Assembly (NCBI GenBank): GCA_023433185.1
Contig: JAEZEN010000432.1
Coordinates: forward strand, 1 to 14,243
Direction of reading: 5' to 3'
Length of the DNA: 14,243 nucleotides
Origin: Pseudomonadota bacterium
Lineage (GTDB): Bacteria; Pseudomonadota; Alphaproteobacteria; Rhizobiales; Kaistiaceae
Positions 1-7,909 of the stretch are shown here, piece by piece. The stretch's first letter is position 1. The number at the start of each line of letters is the position of its first letter. Made by a program: the position numbers and the translations under genes. Below the pieces are notes generated by a model. That model made no database searches, was not told where the DNA came from, and saw only the letters and a program-made list of their open reading frames with translations.

Positions 1-8
1 CGGGTCAT
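1..8 (-). CDS. Start of a gene truncated by the left window edge
   Basis: On the minus strand an ATG at 8-6 is preceded by GGAG (19-16) with a 7-base spacer, a well-formed ribosome binding site. It lies downstream of the SH3 gene in the same direction. Only Met-Thr and part of a third codon are inside the window, so no product can be named. It may equally be a chance match; the evidence is the start signal alone. Confidence 0.35.
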
Positions 9-53
9 GACAAATCTCCGGTTTCGGGACACCCCGCATGCCGGGGGGGGGAG

Positions 54-84
54 CGCCGGACCGTGGGTTGGGGGTGGACCGGCG
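54..84 (-). terminator. Imperfect hairpin downstream of the SH3/DUF1236 gene
   Basis: Arms 54-62 and 76-84 are complementary over nine positions with one mismatch (CGCCGGACC against GGACCGGCG), with a 13-base loop. It begins 12 bases after the stop codon at 96-98. There is no U-tract on the minus strand; instead a run of C (nine G on the plus strand, 43-51) follows. It could be a weak or Rho-assisted terminator, or only a GC-rich inverted repeat. Confidence 0.3.
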
Positions 85-95
85 TCCCCGTCCCC

Positions 96-704
96 TCAGC
101 GGGCGATGTAGATGACCGCCCGCGACGTCACGTCGACCAGCACGCGGGTGCCGTTGACGACGGCAAAGGCGTAGGCCGCGTTCGGAACCTCGTAGAGCTG
201 CACCGCCGCCGGCAGGACAGCGCCGACGACGATCTCGCCCTCCACGGCGACGGCCGGCACCGGCGTGGCGGCGATGTATTCGAGAACCGCGGGCTCCGGC
301 ACGATGGCCGCAACGTTGCCGGCCGGGCCGACCAGCACACCGACGGACGGGCCGGCGACGACCTCGGCGAAGCCTTCGGCGGCGACGATCGGGATACCGG
401 TCGCGGCGCCCTGCTCGTCGACCTGGAGGATGCTGCCGCCCTGGTCGACGACGAGATAGGTGGCCGACGCCCATCCGCTCAGGCCGGCGACCGTGATCGC
501 GCACCACGAGTAGTCGGCGAGGCACCCCGTGATATCGGAGCGCACATTGTACTCCATCACCCCGATGACGGGGTACTGCGTGCCCGGGCCGGAGCGGAGG
601 TTGAGATGGGCGGTCGAGTAGCCGGGGATGGCGAGGGCCGGACCGGCGATCAGCAGGCTGCCGATGGCGGCCGCGGAGAGGACTTTGGTCAGGTTGAGGT
701 TCAT
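96..704 (-). CDS. Secreted SH3-domain protein with C-terminal DUF1236
   Basis: 202 residues from the chosen ATG at 704. Residues 1-25 look like a Sec signal peptide (short Lys7 n-region, hydrophobic core, cleavage likely after GPALA). Residues 29-86 form a bacterial SH3 domain: LNLRSGPG near 34-41, Cys61 and Cys68 around a YSWC motif, and GWASATYL at 77-84. The middle (100-155) is Ala/Val/Pro-rich. The end (about 158-200, with VLPAAVQLYEVP and YAFAVVNG) resembles DUF1236, a C-terminal domain common in secreted rhizobial proteins. The product is probably periplasmic or envelope-associated; its ligand is unknown. ATG 704 is preferred over the upstream in-frame ATG at 755 because GGAG (718-715) sits 10 bases before it and the signal peptide then starts at residue 1. 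It is a single gene, separated by 216 bases from its upstream neighbour. Confidence 0.85.
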   Translation of the reverse strand: MNLNLTKVLSAAAIGSLLIAGPALAIPGYSTAHLNLRSGPGTQYPVIGVMEYNVRSDITGCLADYSWCAITVAGLSGWASATYLVVDQGGSILQVDEQGAATGIPIVAAEGFAEVVAGPSVGVLVGPAGNVAAIVPEPAVLEYIAATPVPAVAVEGEIVVGAVLPAAVQLYEVPNAAYAFAVVNGTRVLVDVTSRAVIYIAR

Positions 705-882
705 GGGTGGGTTGCTCCGATTCGCCGGTGGGCGACTGTTGTGTCGGGCGGCCACCGGAGGCGGGCGGTCATGCGGACCGCAGGCGACCGTGGCGACCGT
801 TCATCTGGCATGCGCGCCGGCGGGCACCCGACGGGGCCGCCGATCGATGCTCGACAGTATCGGAGGGGTGGGCTGCGCCGCT

Positions 883-903
883 CGTAGCCTCGGGTAGGCT
901 ACG
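883..903 (-). terminator. 8-bp hairpin after the TolB/TPR gene
   Basis: A perfect inverted repeat, CGTAGCCT-CGGGT-AGGCTACG (plus strand), lies 17 bases beyond the stop codon of the gene ending at 921. There is no U-tract after it on the minus strand, so intrinsic termination would be weak. Position and perfect 8-bp stem make an end-of-transcript role plausible. The rest of the 705-920 gap must also hold the start signals for the SH3 gene; I could not pick a promoter there. Confidence 0.45.
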
Positions 904-920
904 TGGTTCCCGGCGCGCGC

Positions 921-2741
921 CTACAGCGTGCGCGAGGCCTCGTCCCGGCGGGGTTCTGGTCGCGGCGGCAGCGTTGCGCCCGCCGACTCGAGGTCCCTTG
1001 CGATCCGTTGCTGCGTCGCGGGAGGGATGTTGCGCGCCTCGAGCTCCGACCAGAGGTTCGGGACGAAGGTCGGCGCCATCTGGTTGAAGATGTCGAGTTC
1101 TTCCGCGGCCCGCTCGTGCAGGCCGTTCTGGGCGTAGATGATGGCCGCGACCCCGTGGAAGATCGGCAGGCGAACCTGGTCCGAGTGCTCGATCTCGCGA
1201 AGCGCCGTGCGGTGGTCCCCCTGCATGTAGGCGATCAGGCCAAGGACGCCGCGATAGAAGCCCGCATGGCCCGGATTGAGGGCCAGCGCCTTTTCGAGCA
1301 GTGCACGGCCCTCCTCGAAATGCCCGGACTGGCCCTTCAACTGTCCGAGCTGGCCGAGAAGTTCGCTGTCGTTCGGGTTCAGGGCGAGCGCCCGGTCGCC
1401 GATTCGGAATGCCTCGTCGAGCTCATGGTTGAAGAAAAGCGCCGTGGAAAGCGCCTGGAGGGCCCGGACGTTGTCGGGATCGAGGCCGACGGCGGTCCGT
1501 GCCGCCGCGAGCGCCCGTTCGACCGGAGACGTCTCGCCCGTCGCGAACCCGGTGCGGATCTCGTCGATGTGCATGTAGGCGAGCAGTGCCCAGGCCGTGG
1601 CGTATCTGGGAAAGCGCGCGACCGCGTCCTCGAGGCAGCGCCGGACCTCGCCGTACTTCTCCGGGCCGATCGCCGCGCGGTACACGTAGTATTTCAGCGT
1701 GCAGGTATAGGCCTCGAGGTCGTCGGGCGGCGCCTGGCGCTCGCGCGCGGTTTCCGCCTGGAAAACGATCCCGTAGGGTTGCGCCACCGCCGCGGCGACC
1801 TCGCCGGCGGTCAGCGTCGGCAGGGTGAAGAGGTCGTCCGGATCCGCAGGGTAGTCGTAGGTCCGGGACCAGAGCACCGATCCGGTCGTGCTGCTCGTCA
1901 TCCGGGCCGAGACGCGGATGGCGTCATCGCCTGCCCGAACGCTGCCTTCCAGAACGTACTGGACCCCGAGATCCTCGTTGAGCCCGGCGAGGCTCGGGTC
2001 GGTAGGCAGGGAGCGCGAGGTCTGGAGGCCGAGGACCGAAATCTCCTTGAAGTGTCCGAACGCGGTGATCACTTCGTCGGTCATCGCCTCGGCATAGAGC
2101 CCCGAGAGCGCGCTGCCGCCGAGGTCGGTGAACGGCAGGACGAGGATGCGCGGCCCACCGGGCGGTGTGGCGAGAACCTGCGCTTCGAAAGGTCGGGCCA
2201 CGAGTGCGACCCATGCCCCGGCGATGGCGAGGACGAGAATCAGGAGAGCGGCGACGAGATATCCCTGTCGCCCTGCGGCCGCGCCACCGGGCGAAGCGAT
2301 GGGCGTGCTTGCGGCGGTAGCGATGGGGACGACCGCGGCGTCCGGTGGCTGGGCGGGCGCCGCGGGCTCGCGCGCCTCGAAGGTCGGGACGTATCCACCC
2401 TTCGGAATCCCGATGACGACCGGGTCGTTCTTGCCGGCGAGCAGATAGTAGCGCTCGAGCGCCCGCCGCAGCCGTCCGGCTTCGATCCGGACGACCGGGT
2501 CGTTCTGGGGGTCGAAGCTCTCGTCGCGACCGAAGACCTCGACGGCGACGGAGAAGGCCTTGATGCGATCGGAGCGCCCGGCCAGGGTCTCCTCGACCAC
2601 ATAGACGAGGAAGCGCCTGGCCCGCTCGGAGGCAACGAAGTCCGGACTGGTGATCACGCGTTCGAGCGCCGCCCGGGCGTCGTCGGGCGTCACGCCGGGA
2701 CCGCTGTCGTCGGACGAGCGGGAGGAATCGCTTGCCGCCAT
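921..2741 (-). CDS. Membrane-anchored TolB-N/FlgO-like and TPR protein with adenylate-cyclase-type N-terminal region
   Basis: 606 residues from ATG 2741. Residues 24-123 carry a conserved block (SERARRFLVYVVEETLAGR, VAVEVFGRDESFDP, DPVVRIEAGRLRRAL, IPKGGYVPTF). I know this block from the N-termini of rhizobial and acidobacterial TPR/cyclase-like regulators; it may be a winged-helix-like module. A Pro/Ala linker leads to one membrane helix (161-182). Residues 198-330 resemble the TolB N-terminal/FlgO fold (ILVLPFTDLGG, GVQYVLEGSVR, IRVSARM, LWSRTYD). Residues 345-560 are TPR-like helices (for example ALALNPNDSELLGQLGQLKG). No guanylate/adenylate cyclase catalytic domain is present, so this is not an enzyme I can name; a signalling or scaffold role is an inference. 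An in-frame ATG at 2813 would add 24 residues but has no ribosome binding site. ATG 2741 has AGGGGAGG about 10 bases upstream. Confidence 0.85.
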   Translation of the reverse strand: MAASDSSRSSDDSGPGVTPDDARAALERVITSPDFVASERARRFLVYVVEETLAGRSDRIKAFSVAVEVFGRDESFDPQNDPVVRIEAGRLRRALERYYLLAGKNDPVVIGIPKGGYVPTFEAREPAAPAQPPDAAVVPIATAASTPIASPGGAAAGRQGYLVAALLILVLAIAGAWVALVARPFEAQVLATPPGGPRILVLPFTDLGGSALSGLYAEAMTDEVITAFGHFKEISVLGLQTSRSLPTDPSLAGLNEDLGVQYVLEGSVRAGDDAIRVSARMTSSTTGSVLWSRTYDYPADPDDLFTLPTLTAGEVAAAVAQPYGIVFQAETARERQAPPDDLEAYTCTLKYYVYRAAIGPEKYGEVRRCLEDAVARFPRYATAWALLAYMHIDEIRTGFATGETSPVERALAAARTAVGLDPDNVRALQALSTALFFNHELDEAFRIGDRALALNPNDSELLGQLGQLKGQSGHFEEGRALLEKALALNPGHAGFYRGVLGLIAYMQGDHRTALREIEHSDQVRLPIFHGVAAIIYAQNGLHERAAEELDIFNQMAPTFVPNLWSELEARNIPPATQQRIARDLESAGATLPPRPEPRRDEASRTL

Positions 2742-2810
2742 CTCCTGCCGGCCCTCCCCTTGCCGGCGATCGTCGTTCTGGCCCGTTGCCGGGCAGTTCA
2801 GACCCGCTTC

Positions 2811-2838
2811 CATATCACGCGGGTTGCAACCATGGCAA
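2811..2838 (-). promoter_or_regulatory. Candidate promoter for the TolB/TPR gene
   Basis: On the minus strand, TTGCCA (2838-2833, five of six to TTGACA) is followed after 16 bases by GATATG (2816-2811, three of six to TATAAT). Transcription would start near 2803, downstream of the ATG at 2813, which agrees with choosing the ATG at 2741. The -10 match is poor, so this is only a candidate. Confidence 0.22.
2822..2831. repeat. 10-bp perfect palindrome GGTTGCAACC
   Basis: GGTTGCAACC reads the same on both strands. It lies between the divergent genes at 2741 (minus) and 2956 (plus), inside the spacer of the candidate promoter of the TolB/TPR gene. That is where a repressor operator would sit. A palindrome of this length could also occur by chance. 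Confidence 0.3.
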
Positions 2839-2955
2839 AACCTGCAGGCGGTTCCGGGACGGCCGCCCCGTGTTTCCTACCGTACGCTACGTGCGCGCCG
2901 GACACGCGAGCCGCTATCTTGGCGCTGATCACGGCGGCGACGGGGAAGTTCAGGC

Positions 2956-3210
2956 GTGATGGACAGGGGCGTTCTGGCCGCAGTCCAGCGATTTCCAGAG
3001 CGGGGCAGCGAGATTCGCCGGCTCGCGCTCGCCGACACCACCTTCCGCGGCCTGTGCGACGATCTCTTGGAGGCGGAGGCGGCGCTCGCCCGCTGGAAAC
3101 AGGAGCTTGCCCCCCGGTCGGTGGAGCGTCAGCGCGAATACGAGCAACTGGTGCGCGAGCTCACGGACGAGATCGCCGCAGTGCTCTCCCAGGCGTCCCC
3201 GTCGGGCTGA
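2956..3210 (+). CDS. Small conserved-looking helical protein of unknown function
   Basis: 84 residues from GTG 2956, or 83 from the adjacent ATG 2959; GGGGAA at 2942-2947 is about 11 bases before the ATG. The protein is hydrophilic and almost all helical, with no signal peptide or membrane segment. It has the pattern FPERGSEIRRLALADTTFRGLCDDLLEAE, then a second helix rich in Arg/Glu (about 45-75). This resembles small cytoplasmic proteins that begin 'RFPERADEIRRLA' in many Proteobacteria, distantly like YdcH/DUF465, but I cannot assign a function. It is the only convincing plus-strand gene here. It is divergent to the TolB/TPR gene and convergent with the long minus-strand operon, meeting it at the hairpin at 3257-3283. 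The charge pattern and amino-acid composition favour a real protein over the antisense frame. Confidence 0.7.
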   Translation: MMDRGVLAAVQRFPERGSEIRRLALADTTFRGLCDDLLEAEAALARWKQELAPRSVERQREYEQLVRELTDEIAAVLSQASPSG

Positions 3211-3256
3211 CCGGAGGCCGGGGCGCGGCAAGGAGGGTCTCGCTGAAACAACGGAA

Positions 3257-3283
3257 GGAGCCGGCGCGAGGCACGCCGGCTCC
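3257..3283. terminator. Perfect 10-bp hairpin between convergent genes
   Basis: GGAGCCGGCG (3257-3266), a 7-base loop, then CGCCGGCTCC (3274-3283). It lies 46 bases after the plus-strand stop (3210) and 26 bases after the minus-strand stop (3310), so it can serve both. On the minus strand it is followed by a moderately U-rich stretch (TTCCGTTGTTTC); on the plus strand only by GGTCCGTTTCC. It is likely the end of the long minus-strand unit. Confidence 0.65.
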
Positions 3284-3309
3284 GGTCCGTTTCCGGAGAC
3301 CTGGCAGGA

Positions 3310-3387
3310 TCAGAAGACCCCGAACAGGTAGAGGAGAATGATGATCGGGATGGGGATGCCGATCAGCCAAAGAAGAATGCCGCGCAT
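3310..3387 (-). CDS. 25-residue membrane peptide
   Basis: ATG at 3387, TGA at 3310-3312, 25 codons. GGAG lies 6 bases before the ATG, a strong ribosome binding site. The product has Arg2, then an unbroken hydrophobic stretch containing LLWLIGIPIPIIILLYLF, with no charged residue after Arg2: one membrane helix with a Pro-x-Pro kink. I recall near-identical tiny proteins (WxxGIPIPIIIL) in Rhizobiales genomes as uncharacterised peptides, so the family appears real, but this is from memory and has no known function. It follows the PF05145 permease gene after 84 bases and is the last gene before the 3257-3283 hairpin. It is usually missed by gene callers because of its length. Chance is unlikely given the start site and the clean hydrophobic composition. 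Confidence 0.72.
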   Translation of the reverse strand: MRGILLWLIGIPIPIIILLYLFGVF

Positions 3388-3471
3388 TGCCGACTCCGGG
3401 GTTGCTTGGAACGAACCGTCGCCGCAATAACCGCAGGTCGGCCCGGTTGTTCCCTGGTGATGTGACCGGGA

Positions 3472-4521
3472 TTACTCTCGGGCGTCCCGGCCGCGTGCCC
3501 AGCGGAGGAGGAACGGCAGCCCGAAGGAGATGCCGGCGAAGCGGGCGAACTGGTGGGCAGCCACGAAGGCGGTGTCCATGTGGAGGGCGAGCGCGAGCGA
3601 CATCATCGCGTCGAGCCCGCCGGGCGCGAACGCGACGATCGCCTGGTCGAAGGGAATGTCGATGACGACGGCCACCGCGAGCGCGAAGCCGGTGGCGATC
3701 GTCGTGGCGACGAGGAAGGCGCCGACCGAGGGGACGAGCACGCCGGCGAGGAAGCCGAGGCTGGTGCCGACGAAACGGCTGCCGACCAGCGCGCCGAGAA
3801 GCACGAAGGCGAGGATGATCGCGGGTTCCGGAAGCGTCCCCGTGACCATGCCAGAGCCGTGCAGGACCGAACTGCCGGCGAAGCTGCCGGTCAGCAGGCC
3901 CGCGGGAACGCGCAGCCGGCGGAAGGCGAAGCCGACCACGGTCGAGACGGCGACGAGCAGGAGGATCTCCTGCCACGGCGCGGTCAGGGTCGCCACGGCG
4001 GCCGGCGGCCCGCCCTCGACGGCGACGATGATGCCGGGCAGCACGGCGATCAGCAGGAAGATTCGGATGCTCTGGCTGACCGCCACCTTGCGGATGTCGG
4101 CCCCGGTGGTCGCCGCGACCGCGATCACGTAGGAGAGCGCCCCGGGAACGGCGGAGAAGAAGGCGGTTTCCGGGTCCCAGCGCGATACGCGGATGAGGTA
4201 GAAGCGCACCCCGGCGGTGACCGCGATGACGGCGACGAGCAGGGCGGCGAGGCTCAGCGGCCACGCGCCGATGCTGCGGAGCAGTTCGGGCGTCAGTCCG
4301 GCGCCGAGCGCAATGCCGATGAGCAGGAAGCTGAACTCGACCAGCGGTACCGGCAGGCGCGTGTCGAGCCGCCCGAAGGAGGCGACGGTCACCGCGATCA
4401 TCGCACCGGAAAGCCAGGACGCCGGCACGCCGAGCCGGGTTGCCAGCGAAGCCCCGGCGAAGGCGACCAGCAGCGTCGCCGCGAGGTTGAGCCAGAAGGT
4501 GGCGTCAGTATTGCGCGTCAC
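3472..4521 (-). CDS. AbrB/PF05145-family polytopic membrane protein
   Basis: 349 residues, about ten hydrophobic segments. It shows the two-fold internal repeat of the AbrB (PF05145, 'putative ammonia monooxygenase') family. The first signature at 121-153 (FFSAVPGALSYVIAVA, then ADIRKVAVSQSIRI) is matched in the second half at 297-328 (VAFAPGGLDAMMSLALAL, then DTAFVAAHQFARF). Length fits the family (about 350). E. coli AbrB was named as a regulator of aidB; the proteins are integral membrane proteins, so a transport role is more likely, but the substrate is unknown. The start is GTG 4521, which overlaps the end of the upstream reductase gene by 17 bases in another frame, indicating translational coupling; no strong Shine-Dalgarno is visible. 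It is unrelated to the DNA-binding AbrB of Bacillus despite the name. Confidence 0.85.
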   Translation of the reverse strand: MTRNTDATFWLNLAATLLVAFAGASLATRLGVPASWLSGAMIAVTVASFGRLDTRLPVPLVEFSFLLIGIALGAGLTPELLRSIGAWPLSLAALLVAVIAVTAGVRFYLIRVSRWDPETAFFSAVPGALSYVIAVAATTGADIRKVAVSQSIRIFLLIAVLPGIIVAVEGGPPAAVATLTAPWQEILLLVAVSTVVGFAFRRLRVPAGLLTGSFAGSSVLHGSGMVTGTLPEPAIILAFVLLGALVGSRFVGTSLGFLAGVLVPSVGAFLVATTIATGFALAVAVVIDIPFDQAIVAFAPGGLDAMMSLALALHMDTAFVAAHQFARFAGISFGLPFLLRWARGRDARE

Positions 4522-5470
4522 GGTCGACGAGGTTCCGCAGCGGCCGGCCCGCCTCGAAGGCCGCGATCTGCCCGACGATCTGGCGGGTCAGTTCGGCCGG
4601 GTCGCTCCATCCGGCGCAGTGCGGCGTGATGACCACGTCCTCGAGGTCCCAGAGCGGGCTTGCCGGGTCGAGCGGCTCGGTCTCGAACACGTCGAGGCTC
4701 GCGCCGATCAGGGTGCCGTCGACGATCGCGGCGGCGATGTCGGCCTCGACCTGCAGGCCGCCGCGCCCGGCATTGACCAGCACCGGGCCGCCGAGGGCGC
4801 CGTCGCGGGCGAGCTTCCGGAACAGCGGCATGGCGAGCAGGCCGCGGGTATCGGGCGTCAGCGGCAGGAGCACGACGAGAATGTCGGTGCGGGCGAGGAA
4901 GGCGTCGAGCCCGGCCGCGCCATGGAAGGATTCGATACCGGAGAGATCCTTCCGCGTCCGGCTCCATCCGGCGACGCGGAAGCCGAGGCGGGCGAGCATG
5001 TCCGCCGCCCGCGCGCCGATCACGCCCGTGCCCATGACGCCGACGCGGACTTCCGCCGCCGCCGGCTGGCGGAGCTCGTGCCAGCGGTGCGACCGCTGCA
5101 GCCGGTCGTAGCGGCGCTGCTGGCGATGGTGAATCAGCACCTGGAGGACGACCCACTCGACCATCCGGTCGGTCAGGTCCTCGCTGACGATGCGGGCGAC
5201 GGGTACGCCGGAGGGCAGGGGGCGGGAAAGGATGTGCTCGACGCCGGCGCCGAGCGAGAAGATCGCGGCGAGACTGGGGAGGTCGGCGAAGACCTCGGCC
5301 GGCGGGTGCCAGGCGAGGACGTAGCGGAGCGCGGCAGGGTCGGGCAGGTCGGGCCAGATGTGGACGGCACGATCCGGGTCGAGCCGACGCACCGCGTCGG
5401 CCCAGGGCTGCGGGTCCCACGGCCCGGAGGCGACCAGAATCGCCTTTGCGCCCGTCCGCGCCGTCGCCAT
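4505..5470 (-). CDS. ghrA: Glyoxylate/hydroxypyruvate reductase A-type D-2-hydroxyacid dehydrogenase
   Basis: 321 residues. The NAD(P)-binding glycine motif is GTGVIG at 147-152, followed by a Ser/Arg pair (WSRTRK, 169-174) where NADPH-using members keep basic residues. The catalytic triad expected of the family is present: Arg236 in NAGRGG, Glu265 in DVFETEPL, His284 in TPHCAGW; the Arg-His distance (48) matches GhrA rather than longer D-lactate dehydrogenases. The substrate loop FSLGAGVEHI (71-80) is also GhrA-like. The enzyme should be cytosolic and reduce glyoxylate or hydroxypyruvate to glycolate or D-glycerate; related 2-oxoacids cannot be excluded. ATG 5470 has GGGG 7 bases upstream. 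It lies 40 bases after yejF and overlaps the next gene by 17, so it is probably co-transcribed with the transporter, though no direct biochemical link is evident. Confidence 0.87.
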   Translation of the reverse strand: MATARTGAKAILVASGPWDPQPWADAVRRLDPDRAVHIWPDLPDPAALRYVLAWHPPAEVFADLPSLAAIFSLGAGVEHILSRPLPSGVPVARIVSEDLTDRMVEWVVLQVLIHHRQQRRYDRLQRSHRWHELRQPAAAEVRVGVMGTGVIGARAADMLARLGFRVAGWSRTRKDLSGIESFHGAAGLDAFLARTDILVVLLPLTPDTRGLLAMPLFRKLARDGALGGPVLVNAGRGGLQVEADIAAAIVDGTLIGASLDVFETEPLDPASPLWDLEDVVITPHCAGWSDPAELTRQIVGQIAAFEAGRPLRNLVDRDAQY

Positions 5471-5487
5471 CGCACGCCCCTTTCGCC

Positions 5488-5503
5488 GGCCGCCGCGGCG
5501 GCC
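5488..5503. repeat. 16-bp perfect palindrome between yejF and ghrA
   Basis: GGCCGCCGCGGCGGCC fills the centre of the 40-base gap between the yejF stop and the ghrA start. It could be an operator-like site or an RNA structure that adjusts downstream expression. In DNA this GC-rich it may be chance, and a perfect palindrome without a loop is a poor terminator. Confidence 0.35.
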
Positions 5504-5510
5504 CGCGACC

Positions 5511-7135
<1,625 letters not shown>

Positions 7136-7139
<4 letters not shown>

Positions 7140-7636
7140 GGGGCGAATGCCGCGGCCAGGAAGTTGAGGGTTTCGATGTCAGGTCGAAGGATATCGACGC
7201 CGGCAGGACCATGGGCGATGCCGAGCCGCGTGCCCGTCAACTCATACCGCTCGCGGAGCCGCTGGTCGCCCGTCAATATGTGGGTGCATCCCGTGCCGAT
7301 GGCCGTAGAGATGTGAATGGCGTCGGGAAGTTTCAGATGTGAGTGCTGGGCGCGGAGCAAAGCAGCGTTCAACAGAACGCTGCGACCAATCGCTTCAACT
7401 TGCACGTGGTCGCTGCTGGACGTCCAGAGGTCATAAAGGTCGACTAGGTGATCCTGACCGTTTCTGAGAGGGGCTACGAGTACTTCGGCCAGAGTAAGCT
7501 CACTTGTAACGAATCGCGCAGCCGCGTCTCCGGCGGAAAGCATAAGATCGCTGAGCGCATCGCTCAGTTCGTCGGAACCCTCGATGAGTGCGATGAACAC
7601 GTTCGAATCAACATAGATTCGGCCGATCGACTCCAT
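7136..7636 (-). CDS. vapC: PIN-domain toxin (VapC-like ribonuclease)
   Basis: 166 residues from ATG 7636. The four acidic residues of the PIN active site are present in order: Asp10 (YVDSNVFI), Glu51 (TLAEVL), Asp105 (LPDAIH), Asp124 (TGDQRL). PIN toxins are Mg-dependent RNases that cut tRNA or rRNA when freed from their antitoxin; the target here is unknown. The chosen ATG overlaps the antitoxin stop (TGATG); an in-frame ATG at 7648 would add four residues and overlap by 13 bases. Neither has a clear Shine-Dalgarno, so translation is probably coupled to the antitoxin. At its end the stop overlaps the yejF start (ATGA). G+C is clearly lower than in the neighbours (54 % over 7441-7620), a sign of acquisition. 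Length is somewhat above the usual 130-145, owing to a C-terminal extension of about 25 residues after TGDQRL. The active site is intact, so it is probably functional. Confidence 0.85.
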
Positions 7637-7872
7637 CAATCGTCCCATTCGTCGCGTAGCGCGCGGACGCGGGAAACTGCCTCCTCGATTGGTATCCCTC
7701 GCGCGCTCCCCCGGGCAGACTTCAGGAGTCGCAAGAGTTCCTCGCGGCTTGCCTTGTCGCCTGGTTCCTCATTCTCGATGACCAGGCGAACGTACTTCGC
7801 CGGGCCGATTTCGGCCTGAAGATCTTGCGGCAACTGGCTGACGGGATAGTGGTCCCGAACGATCTTGTTCAT
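7636..7872 (-). CDS. Antitoxin-like protein paired with the PIN toxin
   Basis: 78 residues. It lies directly upstream of the PIN gene and overlaps it by one base, the usual antitoxin-first order. The N-terminal part (RDHYPVSQLPQDLQAEIGPAKYVRLVIENEE, about 6-36) looks like a short strand-rich DNA-binding/dimerisation region. The C-terminal part ends in VRALRDEWDD, and 'RxLRDEWD' tails are common in small antitoxins paired with PIN toxins. I cannot assign it firmly to VapB, Phd or another named family. It should bind and block the toxin and, as in other type II systems, repress its own operon. ATG 7872 has GAGGAG 9 bases upstream, a strong site in contrast to the toxin. An inverted repeat surrounds that site and the start codon. 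It starts 37 bases after the yejE stop. Confidence 0.72.
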   Translation of the reverse strand: MNKIVRDHYPVSQLPQDLQAEIGPAKYVRLVIENEEPGDKASREELLRLLKSARGSARGIPIEEAVSRVRALRDEWDD

Positions 7873-7897
7873 CCGGACGATCTCCTCTGGCCGGATG
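7870..7897. promoter_or_regulatory. Inverted repeat around the antitoxin start site
   Basis: CATCCGG (7870-7876) and CCGGATG (7891-7897) are perfect 7-bp complements with 14 bases between, so the arms are 21 bp apart, two helical turns. One arm contains the antitoxin start codon and the loop contains its Shine-Dalgarno. It could be an operator bound by the antitoxin, or an RNA hairpin that controls antitoxin translation. No promoter was recognised in the 37-base gap. Confidence 0.5.
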
Positions 7898-7909
7898 TTA
7901 CCACAGGGC

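Noticed and set aside
2950..3231. 93-codon minus-strand frame opposite the small plus-strand gene
   Set aside because: The plus-strand reading has a regular helical pattern and a plausible start; the minus reading has no family resemblance and overlaps the divergent promoter region.
903..3341. 812-codon open frame on the plus strand
   Set aside because: It runs antisense to the TolB/TPR gene and then through an intergenic region and the 84-residue gene in a different frame. Composition is arginine-rich shadow, with no domain.
3442..3470. 6-bp inverted repeat (CCCGGT/ACCGGG) after the PF05145 gene as a terminator
   Set aside because: Stem of six with a 17-base loop and no U-tract; the 25-residue gene follows directly and the strong hairpin lies beyond it.
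3553..4629. 358-codon plus-strand frame opposite the PF05145 gene
   Set aside because: Low-complexity Asp/Glu/Arg/Gly protein, a mirror of the membrane protein's codons; no start signal of note.
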